The position numbers and the translations under genes were made by a program. A DNA stretch of 62,757 nucleotides from Akkermansiaceae bacterium (GTDB lineage Bacteria; Verrucomicrobiota; Verrucomicrobiia; Verrucomicrobiales; Akkermansiaceae). The stretch spans positions 1-62,757 of the forward strand of contig JANRFH010000043.1 of NCBI GenBank assembly GCA_030725745.1, read 5' to 3'. Position 1 is the stretch's first letter; each line of letters begins with the position of its first letter. Below the pieces are notes generated by a model. That model made no database searches. It saw only the letters and a program-made list of their open reading frames with translations, and had not been told where the DNA came from. Shown one piece after another: positions 17,476 to 26,020 of the stretch.

Positions 17476-18465
17476 TCAGCCGGGGAGGAGATGTTTCACG
17501 GCATCCTTTTCCTCAAGCAGCTCGCCGATGGTCGCATCGATCTTGCTTTGGGAGAAGGCGTTGACGGGCACGCCTTGGACGACTTCCCATGATCCATCTG
17601 CATTGGTGCGAATGGGCATGGAGGCCATGATGCCCTTCTCGATGCCATACGAACCATCCGAGCAGATGGCGACTGAGTGCCAATCGCCTTCCGGGGTCGG
17701 ATTGATGAGGCTTTTCACAGTGTCCATCGCAGCGTTTGCCGCAGAGGCTGCCGAGGAGGCACCGCGTGCAGCGATGATAGCCGCGCCGCGCTGTTGGACG
17801 GTCTTGATGAACTCACCTTCCAGCCATGCCGTATCGGTGATGACCTCGGTGAGTGGCTTGCCCTTGATCTTCGCGTTGGTGAAATCCGGATACTGCGTGG
17901 CGGAGTGGTTACCCCAGATGCAGAGATTAGTGACATCCGAGCAATGCACGCCGGCCTTCTCTGCAAGCTGACTCTTCGCGCGGTTCTCATCGAGGCGAGT
18001 CATCGCGAAGAAACGATCGTTCGGCACGCCCTCGGCATTGTTCATGGCGATGAGGGCGTTCGTGTTGCAAGGGTTTCCGACAACGAGCACGCGCACATCC
18101 TTCGCCGCAGAGCGGGCGATCGCCTGGCCTTGGCCGGTGAAAATCTTGCCATTGATGCCGAGCAGATCCGCACGCTCCATCCCCGCCTTGCGTGGCACGG
18201 AGCCGATGAGTAGAGCCCAGTTCGTGCCTTTGAATCCCTCGTCGAGATCCGTGGTGGCGACGACTTCCTGCAGCAGCGGAAAAGCGCAATCCTCAAGCTC
18301 CATCACCACGCCTTTGAGTGCGGGTAAGCCCGGCTCGATCTCGATAAGGCGCAGATTGACCGGCTGATCTTCGCCAAAGACGAAGCCAGAAGCGATGCGG
18401 AAAAGGATGGCGTAGCCGATCTGGCCTGCTGCGCCCGTAATGGAAACGGTGATTGGTTCTTTCAT
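17476..18465 (-). CDS. mdh: Malate dehydrogenase (NAD-dependent)
   Basis: This TCA-cycle enzyme interconverts malate and oxaloacetate in the cytoplasm. The 329-aa protein has the LDH/MDH Rossmann motif [17 protein letters not shown] at the start, [15 protein letters not shown] with a substrate-binding Arg, [14 protein letters not shown], a further binding Arg in MTRLDENRA, and the catalytic His in [13 protein letters not shown]. The lack of an Arg-tail and the length fit the type-2 (cytosolic-like) malate dehydrogenases common in bacteria. It stands alone, convergent with the ThuA gene. Confidence 0.96.
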   Translation of the reverse strand: MKEPITVSITGAAGQIGYAILFRIASGFVFGEDQPVNLRLIEIEPGLPALKGVVMELEDCAFPLLQEVVATTDLDEGFKGTNWALLIGSVPRKAGMERADLLGINGKIFTGQGQAIARSAAKDVRVLVVGNPCNTNALIAMNNAEGVPNDRFFAMTRLDENRAKSQLAEKAGVHCSDVTNLCIWGNHSATQYPDFTNAKIKGKPLTEVITDTAWLEGEFIKTVQQRGAAIIAARGASSAASAANAAMDTVKSLINPTPEGDWHSVAICSDGSYGIEKGIMASMPIRTNADGSWEVVQGVPVNAFSQSKIDATIGELLEEKDAVKHLLPG

Positions 18466-18663
18466 AATAGTTTTAGTGAAACTGAAATCATCATAGCTGC
18501 CCCCCCTTCCAAGTGGCTAGCCGAATCTGGCTTTTTCCTCCGCATGAGTAAGCAAGATCCCACATAAACCATGAGCGTCATGCAGCATCGCCAATAAGCC
18601 TTCCTCATGCTCCCGAACACGGAACAGAAGGCTTTGGCTCAATGCTTGCTCAATTCCCTTCAA

Positions 18664-19542
18664 ATGAAATCTTCAGCAGGACTTCCCATTCTCACCCTTT
18701 TAGTAACCTTTCTCACATCCCATGCAGAAACAGAACCCGAGACCTTCACGAACTCCTTGGGCATGAAAATCGTACCGATACCCGCAGGAACCTTCCTCAT
18801 GGGCAGCCCGAAGGAAGAAAAAGGGCGCGGTAGGGATGAGAATCAAGTATCGGTGACTCTCACCTCACCCTTCTACATGGCCGAAACAGAAACAACCCAA
18901 GGCCAATGGGTTGCCTTGACCGGGAAATCTATTCAAGAGCAGATCGAAACACAGGACGGCCCGTAAAACCGTGGAGCCAACCTCGTGGCGGAGGTTTCTG
19001 CCCTTGGGGAGAACCAGCCCATGTCTTTCGTAAGCTGGCTCGATGCAAAATCATTCTGCGAAGCTCTCACCGAAAAGGAACGTGAAGCCGGCACCCTTCC
19101 CGAAGGATACAAATACTCTCTGCCCTCCGAGGCACAGTGGGAATACGCCTGCCGCGCCGGCACCACCACCGTCTTTTCATACGGTGACACATTAACCAGT
19201 AAGCAAGCGAATTTTTACGGGAAACTCCCCTACGGAGTGGAAGAGGAAGGCGATTACCTAGAGAAAACCAGTGAAGTCAAATCCTACGAACCGAACCCAT
19301 GGGGCATCTACGACATGCATGGCAACGTCTATGAATGGTGCCTCGATTGGTACGGTGAAGCACTTCCCGGCGGGGTCGATCCCAAAGGCGTGGACACTGG
19401 CGACTCACGCATCATACGCGGCGGCACCTGGAACAGGAAAGCCCTGAGCTGCCGTGCAGCCTATCGCTACAGCACTTACGATTACGTGCGCTCCTACAAC
19501 ATCGGCTTCCGGGTGGCTCTCGTCCCGGAAAAGAGGGAATAG
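18664..19542 (+). pseudogene. Exported FGE-sulfatase (SUMF1-like) domain protein with an in-frame TAA
   Basis: The first part has a signal peptide (MKSSAGLPILTLLVTFLTSH) and NSLGMKIVPIPAGTFLMGSP, the FGE-sulfatase N-terminal signature. The same frame continues past a TAA at codon 101 (18964-18966) with FVSWLDAKSFCEAL, YSLPSEAQWEYACRAGT, GIYDMHGNVYEWCLDWY and RIIRGGTWN, all conserved. CAA (Gln) to TAA is the simplest cause. Family members oxidise the Cys of sulfatases to formylglycine, but many bacterial relatives lack that activity. The Cys pair of true FGE is not obvious here. Two separate polypeptides are a less likely reading. Confidence 0.78.
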
Positions 19543-19573
19543 AAATCCTCATGAAAACTATTTGAAACGGTTT

Positions 19574-20314
19574 TTAACAAACCCTCACCTCATCCGCCTG
19601 AAACACCCTCTCCACTGCCCCATCCATCAAAACCAGTAGCTCCCCACCCTCAGCAATACCTCTCACCAACCCCTCCCGCCGCGTCCCTGCGATGGTCAGA
19701 GCCACGCTTTTTCCAGTCAGGGCGCACCTTTCCCTTACTCCATCTAGCAGGCCGTCGAAATCCCCCTCGATTCGATCCGCATAGCCAGCGAGTCGTTTCA
19801 CCACCTCCCCCAGCACCTCCGCGCGAGGGATCTCTTCCCCGCATTCCATCTTCAGCGAAGTCGCATTCAGCCCCTCCGGGAAATCGTCGGCATTCACATT
19901 GATGCCGATGCCCACGATCACGAAATCCGCCCCCGCCTCGACGAGGATCCCGGCAAGCTTCCTTCCGCCCACGAGCACATCGTTCGGCCACTTGACCTCC
20001 GCCACCACGCCGAATTTCTCCACCGCCTCCGCCACCGCCAGCCCCGCCACCAGCGACAAACGATGCCACAGCCCTTTGTTCCCGCCCGGCCTCAGCAGCA
20101 CGGAAAACGCCAGCCCCCCGCCCTTCGGCGAAAACCAAGCCGCCCCCCGCCTGCCGCGCCCGGCCTTTTGATCCTCGCCAATCAGCACCAAGCCCTCACC
20201 CGTGCCCTGCTCCGCCAGAGCGCGGAGTTCATCATTCGTCGAGGAAACCTCAGCCCTCCACAACACTCGGAACTCGCCGGGTAAGTTTGCTGCGACTTGG
20301 TCGTATTCGCTCAT
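19574..20314 (-). CDS. birA: Biotin-[acetyl-CoA-carboxylase] ligase, no DNA-binding domain
   Basis: Activates biotin with ATP and transfers it to a Lys of carboxylase carrier proteins. The 246-aa protein shows VSSTNDELRAL, the biotinyl-AMP loop AGRGRRGAAWFSP near residues 51-63, KWPNDVLVGGRKLAGIL near 108, and VIVGIGINVN. The N-terminal winged helix of E. coli BirA is absent, so it should not repress a biotin operon. A short SH3-like C-terminal domain follows (REGLVRGIAEGGELLVL). It is the last of a minus-strand group with nadC and yjbQ. Confidence 0.95.
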   Translation of the reverse strand: MSEYDQVAANLPGEFRVLWRAEVSSTNDELRALAEQGTGEGLVLIGEDQKAGRGRRGAAWFSPKGGGLAFSVLLRPGGNKGLWHRLSLVAGLAVAEAVEKFGVVAEVKWPNDVLVGGRKLAGILVEAGADFVIVGIGINVNADDFPEGLNATSLKMECGEEIPRAEVLGEVVKRLAGYADRIEGDFDGLLDGVRERCALTGKSVALTIAGTRREGLVRGIAEGGELLVLMDGAVERVFQADEVRVC

Positions 20315-20319
20315 TATAG

Positions 20320-20736
20320 TTATGGAACGAAAAGTTTGATGCGATCCTGAATGGTAACACGAATTTCTGGAAATCTTTCGGAAATTAAATCCCTAAATTC
20401 TTCAGCATGCGGTGACTGCTGAACTTCGAACTCGATCGGCGTTTGATCATCAAAATAGAAAGCAACTGAGGTCGTAGGAGTGGTGCGGTATTCATAAAGA
20501 ACGCCTAGAATTTCGCCCTTTTCCAACCAAGGAATTTTATCAAGGAGTCGTCTGATTCCCCCCGATTGGGGAGCTGTGACATATCCTAGTTCTCTCGGCG
20601 TAAGTGGCCGTTCTGGCGTTGATAGCTGTTCCAAAAATCCAATGACTTCATCGGTGGAATGTTGTTTTCGCAGCAAGAAAAACAACGCAGCTATCAGCAA
20701 CAAAACGCCTCCAACAATGACCGCCCACTTCTTCAC
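20320..20736 (-). CDS. Single-pass membrane protein of unknown function
   Basis: A 138-aa protein with an N-terminal transmembrane segment (KKWAVIVGGVLLLIAALFFL) and a soluble part with PRELGYVTAPQSGGIRRLL, SVAFYFDDQTPIEFEVQ and a C-terminal strand. Not recognised. It starts with GTG at 20736, and its first codons overlap the nadC stop by 4 nt (GTGA), so it is translationally coupled to nadC and ends 5 bases before birA. The link to cofactor synthesis may only be transcriptional. Confidence 0.72.
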   Translation of the reverse strand: MKKWAVIVGGVLLLIAALFFLLRKQHSTDEVIGFLEQLSTPERPLTPRELGYVTAPQSGGIRRLLDKIPWLEKGEILGVLYEYRTTPTTSVAFYFDDQTPIEFEVQQSPHAEEFRDLISERFPEIRVTIQDRIKLFVP

Positions 20737-21575
20737 TCGCCTGCCGTGAAGTCCAACCCGATATCCAGACTCGGAGCCGAGTGCGTCAGCGCCCCCACGG
20801 AAATGAAATCCACCCCGGTTTCCGAAATCTCTTTGACCGTCTCAAGATTCACCCCGCCGCTTGCCTCAAGCCGCACCCGGTTTTTCTCACCACGCATTTC
20901 CACGGCTTCACGAAGCTGATCGAGGCTCATGTTATCGAGCAGGATGTAATCCACCCCATCGAGCGCGAGGAAATCCCTCACCTGCTCCAGCCGATCCGCC
21001 TCCAGCTCCACCTGCACATGCGGCTTGTCGGACTTCACCTTTCGGATCGCTTCCTGCAGCACGGCGATCCCGCCCTCGGCAGCGAGGTGGTTGTCCTTCA
21101 CCATCGCGCGATCAAACAAGCCCATGCGGTGATTCGTCCCGCCGCCATCGGCGACTGCTTTTTTCTCCAGCGCCCGGTAGCCGGGGGTCGTCTTGCGGGT
21201 ATCGAGGATCTTCGCCTGTGTGTGCTTCACCAGCGCGACGTAGCGCGAGGTCATCGTGGCAACACCGGAAAGCCGTTGCAGGAAATTCAGCGCCGTGCGC
21301 TCTGCGGTGAGAATCGAGCGGGCTTTTCCCGAGACGCGCATCAGCATCGCCCCTTCGCCAACCCTGCTGCCGTCCTCGACCATGATCTGCACGTCGAGAT
21401 TCGGATCGACCTCTAGGAAAACCGCCTTCGCAAGCTCCACGCCGGATACGACTCCATCGTTCCTCACCTTCAAAAACGCCTCCGCCATCCTCTCCTCTGG
21501 GATGAAGTAATCTGAAGTCACATCGCCCTCCCCGATATCTTCTTCCAAGGCCATCATGATCAGTTCGTGCGACAT
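20733..21575 (-). CDS. nadC: Nicotinate-nucleotide pyrophosphorylase (carboxylating)
   Basis: Forms nicotinate mononucleotide from quinolinate and PRPP in NAD synthesis. The 280-aa protein shows EEDIGEGDVTSDYF, a TAERTALNFLQRLSGVAT helix, LDTRKTTPGYRALEKKAV with the phosphate-binding Arg and Lys, GGGTNHRMGLFD, KDNHL, EADRLEQV, LLDNMS and ASGGVNLETV, in the order of this family. nadA or nadB is not in the window. It lies 41 bases after yjbQ, with a heptad repeat in the gap. Confidence 0.96.
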   Translation of the reverse strand: MSHELIMMALEEDIGEGDVTSDYFIPEERMAEAFLKVRNDGVVSGVELAKAVFLEVDPNLDVQIMVEDGSRVGEGAMLMRVSGKARSILTAERTALNFLQRLSGVATMTSRYVALVKHTQAKILDTRKTTPGYRALEKKAVADGGGTNHRMGLFDRAMVKDNHLAAEGGIAVLQEAIRKVKSDKPHVQVELEADRLEQVRDFLALDGVDYILLDNMSLDQLREAVEMRGEKNRVRLEASGGVNLETVKEISETGVDFISVGALTHSAPSLDIGLDFTAGE

Positions 21576-21588
21576 ATCAGTTACTTAG

Positions 21589-21616
21589 AGTTTAAAGTTT
21601 GAAATTTGAAGTTTAT
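21589..21616 (-). repeat. Seven-base-periodic repeat between yjbQ and nadC
   Basis: Four heptads in a row on the plus strand: AGTTTAA, AGTTTGA, AATTTGA, AGTTTAT. The spacing is exactly 7 bases. A second element with the same period lies at 22042-22069 on the other side of yjbQ. Such short heptad repeats can arise by slipped replication or be spread as a family. Confidence 0.6.
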
Positions 21617-22035
21617 TAAACGCCCATCACCGTCACCGCGATACGCCGGGAGTGCTCCTGCCGCCGATGCTCGAAGACGAAAATCCCCTGCCACGTGCCC
21701 AGCACCATTCGCCCGCCGTGCACCGGGATCACCTCGCTGGATCGCGTTAACGCCATTCGAATGTGGCTAGGCATATCGTCAGCTCCCTCGTGGGTGTGGA
21801 TGAAATCCGGATCGTCCTCCCGCACCAGCCGGTCGAACCACCGCTCAAGATCCCGCCGTGCGCTGGGGTCGGCATTTTCCATGAGGATCAGACTCGCACT
21901 CGTATGCCTCAAGAAAACCGTCACCTGCCCATCCGTCACGCCGGATGTCCGCACCATCGCCGCGATTTCATCGGAGATCTCATACGTCCCCTTGCCCCGC
22001 GTCCTCACCACCATCTCCTGCGTATGCACTTTCAT
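21616..22035 (-). CDS. yjbQ: YjbQ/UPF0047 family protein (secondary thiamine-phosphate synthase type)
   Basis: The 139-aa protein has the full UPF0047 pattern: GKGTYEISDEIAAMVRTSGV, GQVTVFLRHTSASLILMENA, HTHEGADDMPSHIRMALT, and VLGTWQGIFVFEHR near the end. The conserved His and Asp/Glu form a metal site in solved structures; E. coli YjbQ shows weak thiamine-phosphate synthase activity, its real role is unclear. Its ATG overlaps the stop of the upstream gene by 4 nt. Confidence 0.92.
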   Translation of the reverse strand: MKVHTQEMVVRTRGKGTYEISDEIAAMVRTSGVTDGQVTVFLRHTSASLILMENADPSARRDLERWFDRLVREDDPDFIHTHEGADDMPSHIRMALTRSSEVIPVHGGRMVLGTWQGIFVFEHRRQEHSRRIAVTVMGV

Positions 22036-23321
22036 TCTTCGTTGAGAGTTGAAATTTGAGGATTGAGAGTTCCAAGCGCCTTATCACTCACCACATTGAG
22101 GAACCTCACCCTTTTCTCCGAAATCCTCACCACCTCATACTTCCGCTCCGGCTCCTCCATCGCCAGCACGCTAGCTATAGATCTCGCGACTTCTTGAAAT
22201 TTCCCAGCCCCCTCTGCGGACTCCAGCTCCACATCCCAGACCAGCCCGGAGGACATCTCACCATCGCCGAAAAGCACGTAGCCATCCCTCACCCACTCAC
22301 GCGCCAGCTCCTCGCCCAGCCCGACATCGCCAGCCATTTCCACCCACAGCCGCAGCCCGAGGTAGCCCAAGTTTTCCTTAAGATAGGTCTCATCTGGCAT
22401 CTCAGGGAAATCTATCGCTCCTCCCCTCGGCTCCTCGCCCGGCAGCACCACGGCAAAGGTATTCACCGGCGGTTTCCTCATCCCTTCCGCAAATTCCTCC
22501 GTCCCTTTCACAAAATACGTATCAGAAAGCCCCTTCCCGCTCACCGCTGGAAAGACTGCCAGCCCTTGCAGGAACTCCGGCAGCACCAGCAGGAGCCGCG
22601 CCGCTGCGCTATTGTCATTCGTCGGCAGGAAACCGATCCCCCGAGCACTCGCCGCGTAGAACCTCGCCTCCGCACCAGATGCCGCACCCGCATGTAGCGC
22701 CTCTCGCGCCCACGCCGCATCATCCCCCGGATATGCCGCCGCAGGAGGGAAGTGCTGATTGAGCAAAATCCTCACCAACAGCCGCAGGGCCGCCGCCTGA
22801 TCTGGAATGTTCTCCAGATCGAACTTGTCCGTCACCCACCCATCGCCCGTCTCTTCATCGAACCACCCCACCGCGCCCACCGACCTCACGGCAGACATCA
22901 TTTCCAGTAGTTTATCACCTTTTCGCAGTAGCCCCATGCGCTGCCAAGCCTCCTGCCGATCATCCACCCCCTGCGGCCCCATCCGGCTCTCGATCGCCGC
23001 CTCCACCCGGTAGCCAAGCTCCTCGGAAGCGATCATGTGAAACACCGGGCTGGAAAGAAACGTCAGCCCGTAATCCTTCTCCACCATCGCGATCAGTTCT
23101 GGCGGCACCGCGACCTCGCCTCCGCCCTGAGCGAGCGATCTCAGCGACGCATTTTCCTTTTCCAGCAGCGCGATCTCCTCCCCAGCGATCCTTAGCTGAT
23201 TATCCAATCCTTCAGCATCCGCGCCGCCGCCAGTGGCAGCCTTGCGCGATCCCGCGAGCCATCCACCCGCACCAAGAGCCGCCCCCACGAGAACGGCCAG
23301 AAGTTGTTTCCCTGAAATCAT
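22032..23321 (-). CDS. Membrane-anchored protein of unknown function
   Basis: A 429-aa protein with an N-terminal hydrophobic anchor (LLAVLVGAALGAGGWLAGS), a short coiled coil (GEEIALLEKENASLRSLA) and a long mixed domain. Not recognised. Highly Gly/Ala/Glu-rich with GC-rich codons like its neighbours. The last residues LGTLNPQISTLNEE are encoded by a heptad repeat (22042-22069), so the C-terminus seems to have been replaced or extended by the repeat. It overlaps yjbQ by 4 nt. Confidence 0.75.
   Translation of the reverse strand: MISGKQLLAVLVGAALGAGGWLAGSRKAATGGGADAEGLDNQLRIAGEEIALLEKENASLRSLAQGGGEVAVPPELIAMVEKDYGLTFLSSPVFHMIASEELGYRVEAAIESRMGPQGVDDRQEAWQRMGLLRKGDKLLEMMSAVRSVGAVGWFDEETGDGWVTDKFDLENIPDQAAALRLLVRILLNQHFPPAAAYPGDDAAWAREALHAGAASGAEARFYAASARGIGFLPTNDNSAAARLLLVLPEFLQGLAVFPAVSGKGLSDTYFVKGTEEFAEGMRKPPVNTFAVVLPGEEPRGGAIDFPEMPDETYLKENLGYLGLRLWVEMAGDVGLGEELAREWVRDGYVLFGDGEMSSGLVWDVELESAEGAGKFQEVARSIASVLAMEEPERKYEVVRISEKRVRFLNVVSDKALGTLNPQISTLNEE
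22042..22069 (-). repeat. Seven-base-periodic repeat inside the 3' end of a gene
   Basis: Four heptads on the plus strand: TTGAGAG, TTGAAAT, TTGAGGA, TTGAGAG. They encode the C-terminal residues TLNPQISTLN of the gene on the minus strand and end just before the yjbQ start codon. It resembles the element at 21589-21616 in period and in its TTGA/TTTGA words. Confidence 0.6.
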
Positions 23322-23336
23322 CCGGGCAGCAGCAGC

Positions 23337-23867
23337 CTATGGATTGTCGGGATTGAAAGGGTTGATCTCAAGCGCACTTGGCCCGCCGTAAACTTCCTCA
23401 GCGGTTGCACCCGGAGTCAGGGTGATTGAGATCGGCGCGCTGCGGTTGCCCATGGCATCATAGGTGTAGATGAAACGCCTCACTGGCATTTCCTCGCCCG
23501 TATTCGGATCCACACGCTTCACACGGGAGTCAAACATCTGCTCCTCCACCAGCAGCCCATCGGACTTCCGGTAGCCGTAGCGCGACTTGAACATCTCGTT
23601 CTTCTGCCCGTCGTAAATTTTGCAGTTCAGAGGGTTTCCGTGGGCATCCATCCGGTAAACCGTGACCAGATACATATTCCCATCTGCCGTGTAAGTGCGC
23701 TTCGTGAGCACCTTTTCATCCGCGCTGCGCTCGAAAACCGTACGGGAGCCATCGTCGTGCCTCGTGACACGCACGTTGTCCCCGTCTACCGAGTCAAAGC
23801 CAGCTTCCTCCGCAAAAGAAAGTGCTGCACCAAAGGTCAAAATCCCGAGAATCCTTAGAATTTGCAT
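23337..23867 (-). CDS. Exported protein of unknown function
   Basis: The 176-aa product has a signal peptide (MQILRILGILTFGAALSFAE) from ATG 23867; a longer frame to 23963 puts this in the middle and I reject it. The mature part has strands with repeated Tyr/Asp/Gly pattern (TADGNMYLVTVYRMDAHGNP, FIYTYDAMGNRSAPI), which recall YD/RHS-type repeats but too few to call one. It ends 15 bases before the next gene at 23321, so the two are likely co-transcribed. Confidence 0.72.
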   Translation of the reverse strand: MQILRILGILTFGAALSFAEEAGFDSVDGDNVRVTRHDDGSRTVFERSADEKVLTKRTYTADGNMYLVTVYRMDAHGNPLNCKIYDGQKNEMFKSRYGYRKSDGLLVEEQMFDSRVKRVDPNTGEEMPVRRFIYTYDAMGNRSAPISITLTPGATAEEVYGGPSALEINPFNPDNP

Positions 23868-23981
23868 CCTTCCGTCTAGACCGTTCACGCCTACTCCGCA
23901 AGCAGGGAAATGCCCGAGCAGGAACTCATAAGCCAGTCTGACCTGAAAACTGAAAACTAGCACTCTAGCAAACTTCAGGTA

Positions 23982-25196
23982 TCAACCCCGACGGATCTTC
24001 GATCCTGCAAAGAACACCGTGATCCGGTAAACTCGTTTCTGGCGCGTGGTAATCAATCCCGTCTGCAGGTCGAACTTTTCCGGGATCTCCTGTCGGTGAA
24101 TGTCCACTGTAGCCTGGAAGCCACGCTCCGAATGCACATCGATGAGCATCGCCAGCGCTACAGGATCCTCAAACATTGCGTCCTCCGTATTGATCGTCAC
24201 CCGCCCGGTCACCGCGTATCGCTTGATCGTGGGCATCATCTTTACCTGGATAAAATCCACAACCTTTTCCAAAAGCGCAGGCCGCTCATGGATGTAGCCG
24301 TCGAGCCGGTTCACGAGATCCTGCCGCGCTCCCACTACAATCTCATCCGCCAATGGGATGTGCCGAAGCGCATCATAAGTGCGGGGATCCAGCTCCAGCG
24401 AGCTCTGATACTCCAGCTCGCGCACGATATTCTGCTGCACCACCTTGATTGGTGCCTGCGCGTTGATGAAATGGTAATGGAAAATCTGCTTCAGCGAGAC
24501 CAAAGCATCGTAAGTCTTCTCTTTGAACGTCCGATAACGCCCGCGCGCGAGATCCGGATCAAAATCAGTCGCCCGCTCCTCCCACAGCTCGCCAACACCG
24601 GATTGCCTCACCTCGGCATTGTGCACGAGCGTTTCCTGACCGCGCTTCAACTGACGCGCGATACTCTCCACCTCGTCCACGAACAGCACCATGATATGGA
24701 AAACTGGCTGGCGGAAATGCTGCGCATGAGGAGTCTCGGAAAACTCCTTTCTCAAGCGCACCATGCTATCGAAAAGCATTTTGAGACACTCCACCTGCAC
24801 AGTCGTGCGCGGGAAGCCATCCAGCACCGCACTCTCACGGAATTCCGGCTTGAGCATTTCACAGAGCAACAGGCGCAACACCTCCTCATCCCCCACCATG
24901 GAACCCTGAGCTTTGAGCTTCTGCGCCTCAGGCGAGTCAAGCAACTGGCTGATCACAATCGGCTCCGCAGCAATGCCACGCACCTCGCGTATGAAATCCG
25001 TGTTCGTCCCCTTACCCGAGCCCGGAGCACCGCCCAGCAGGATCAGCTCCTTGGGGAAACGCAGGTTCTCACAGCCCACCTCGCTCTCCAATTCTCTCCA
25101 CACACGGTTAAAAATGAGTTGTGCGTCCTTGATTTCAAGGTCGGCTAGCGGGGGTTCGGTCTTGATTTCGGTCACGGGATAGCCATGAAAAACCAA
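23982..25196 (-). CDS. Long adenylate-kinase-like nucleoside monophosphate kinase
   Basis: The 404-aa protein is about twice the length of adenylate kinase. Residues 50-63 hold the P-loop (LILLGGAPGSGKGT), and ESAVLDGFPRTTVQVECL near 120 is the NMP-binding motif of the Adk family. A LID-like insert contains RQLKRGQETLVHN. The last 170 residues (NIVRELEYQSSLELDPRTYD onward, ending TVFFAGSKIRRG) form a separate domain I do not recognise. It should phosphorylate a nucleoside monophosphate with ATP; the true substrate is open. The start is TTG 25196 or GTG 25175, the latter giving MTEIKTEPPL. Confidence 0.75.
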   Translation of the reverse strand: MVFHGYPVTEIKTEPPLADLEIKDAQLIFNRVWRELESEVGCENLRFPKELILLGGAPGSGKGTNTDFIREVRGIAAEPIVISQLLDSPEAQKLKAQGSMVGDEEVLRLLLCEMLKPEFRESAVLDGFPRTTVQVECLKMLFDSMVRLRKEFSETPHAQHFRQPVFHIMVLFVDEVESIARQLKRGQETLVHNAEVRQSGVGELWEERATDFDPDLARGRYRTFKEKTYDALVSLKQIFHYHFINAQAPIKVVQQNIVRELEYQSSLELDPRTYDALRHIPLADEIVVGARQDLVNRLDGYIHERPALLEKVVDFIQVKMMPTIKRYAVTGRVTINTEDAMFEDPVALAMLIDVHSERGFQATVDIHRQEIPEKFDLQTGLITTRQKRVYRITVFFAGSKIRRG

Positions 25197-25325
25197 GCAC
25201 CCCCACCCGTCCAGCCAATCAATGACTATTTGTTCACCACCTCGTCAGCTTGACGCAACGGGCAATGACCTTAACCTCATAACCATCGGGCACCCGAACC
25301 CGCCCGAACCCCACCTCCAATACCC

Positions 25326-26012
25326 ATGTCCGAACCTTCCATCGAATACTACAACGAGGCCATCGATGCCGTGCAGGCCGGTCGCCTCCCGGAAGCCCTC
25401 GAAGCAATCGAAACCTCTCTCACCGAAGATCCGAACGATCCCGAAACCTGGCAGCTCTACGTCGTCATCCTCAATGCGGTCGGTCGCACCGAAGATGCAA
25501 AAAAAGCCACCATCAAGCTCAAGGAGCTAGGACTCGGCGAAGCCGATGATTTCCTGCTACAGGCCTCACAGGCAGCAGGTAGCGGAGATCTAAAATCCGC
25601 CATCAGCCTCTACGAATCCGCCATCGCTTCCGATCCAGCACGACCAGAAGCCCATGCTGGCCACGCCTTTGCCCTCCTTCAGAACGGCGATGACGAACTC
25701 GCCCTAGCTTCTGCAGAAACAGCCGTTTCCCTCGCCCCTGAAGATCCGCGGGCAAACTATGTGCTCGGCCATATCCTCCGCCTCGCAGGGGAGAGCGACC
25801 GCGCACTGATAGCGCTCACCAATGCCATCAAGGCAGAACCAGAGCTCATGATCGCCCTTTACGAACAGGGCATGATCTTCACCGAGAAAGACCGGCTTGA
25901 GGAGGCGTTGAAAAACTTCGAGCGATTCCTCGAAAAACACCCGGATGACGAAAGTGCCGTCAAAGCTGTGGCAGGTGTCAAAGCCCGCCTCGGCCGCACG
26001 GAAACCTTCTGA
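25326..26012 (+). CDS. TPR-repeat protein
   Basis: A 228-aa protein with no signal peptide, made of tetratricopeptide-like helix pairs: YYNEAIDAVQAGRLPEALEA, LLQASQAAGSGDLKSAISLY, HAGHAFALLQNGDDELALAS, NYVLGHILRLAGESDRALIA and MIFTEKDRLEEALKNFERFL. The periods are near 34 residues with the usual small and aromatic positions. A scaffold for protein contacts in the cytoplasm is likely. Partners are unknown; neighbours are on the opposite strand. Confidence 0.85.
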   Translation: MSEPSIEYYNEAIDAVQAGRLPEALEAIETSLTEDPNDPETWQLYVVILNAVGRTEDAKKATIKLKELGLGEADDFLLQASQAAGSGDLKSAISLYESAIASDPARPEAHAGHAFALLQNGDDELALASAETAVSLAPEDPRANYVLGHILRLAGESDRALIALTNAIKAEPELMIALYEQGMIFTEKDRLEEALKNFERFLEKHPDDESAVKAVAGVKARLGRTETF

Positions 26013-26020
26013 ACCCTCCT

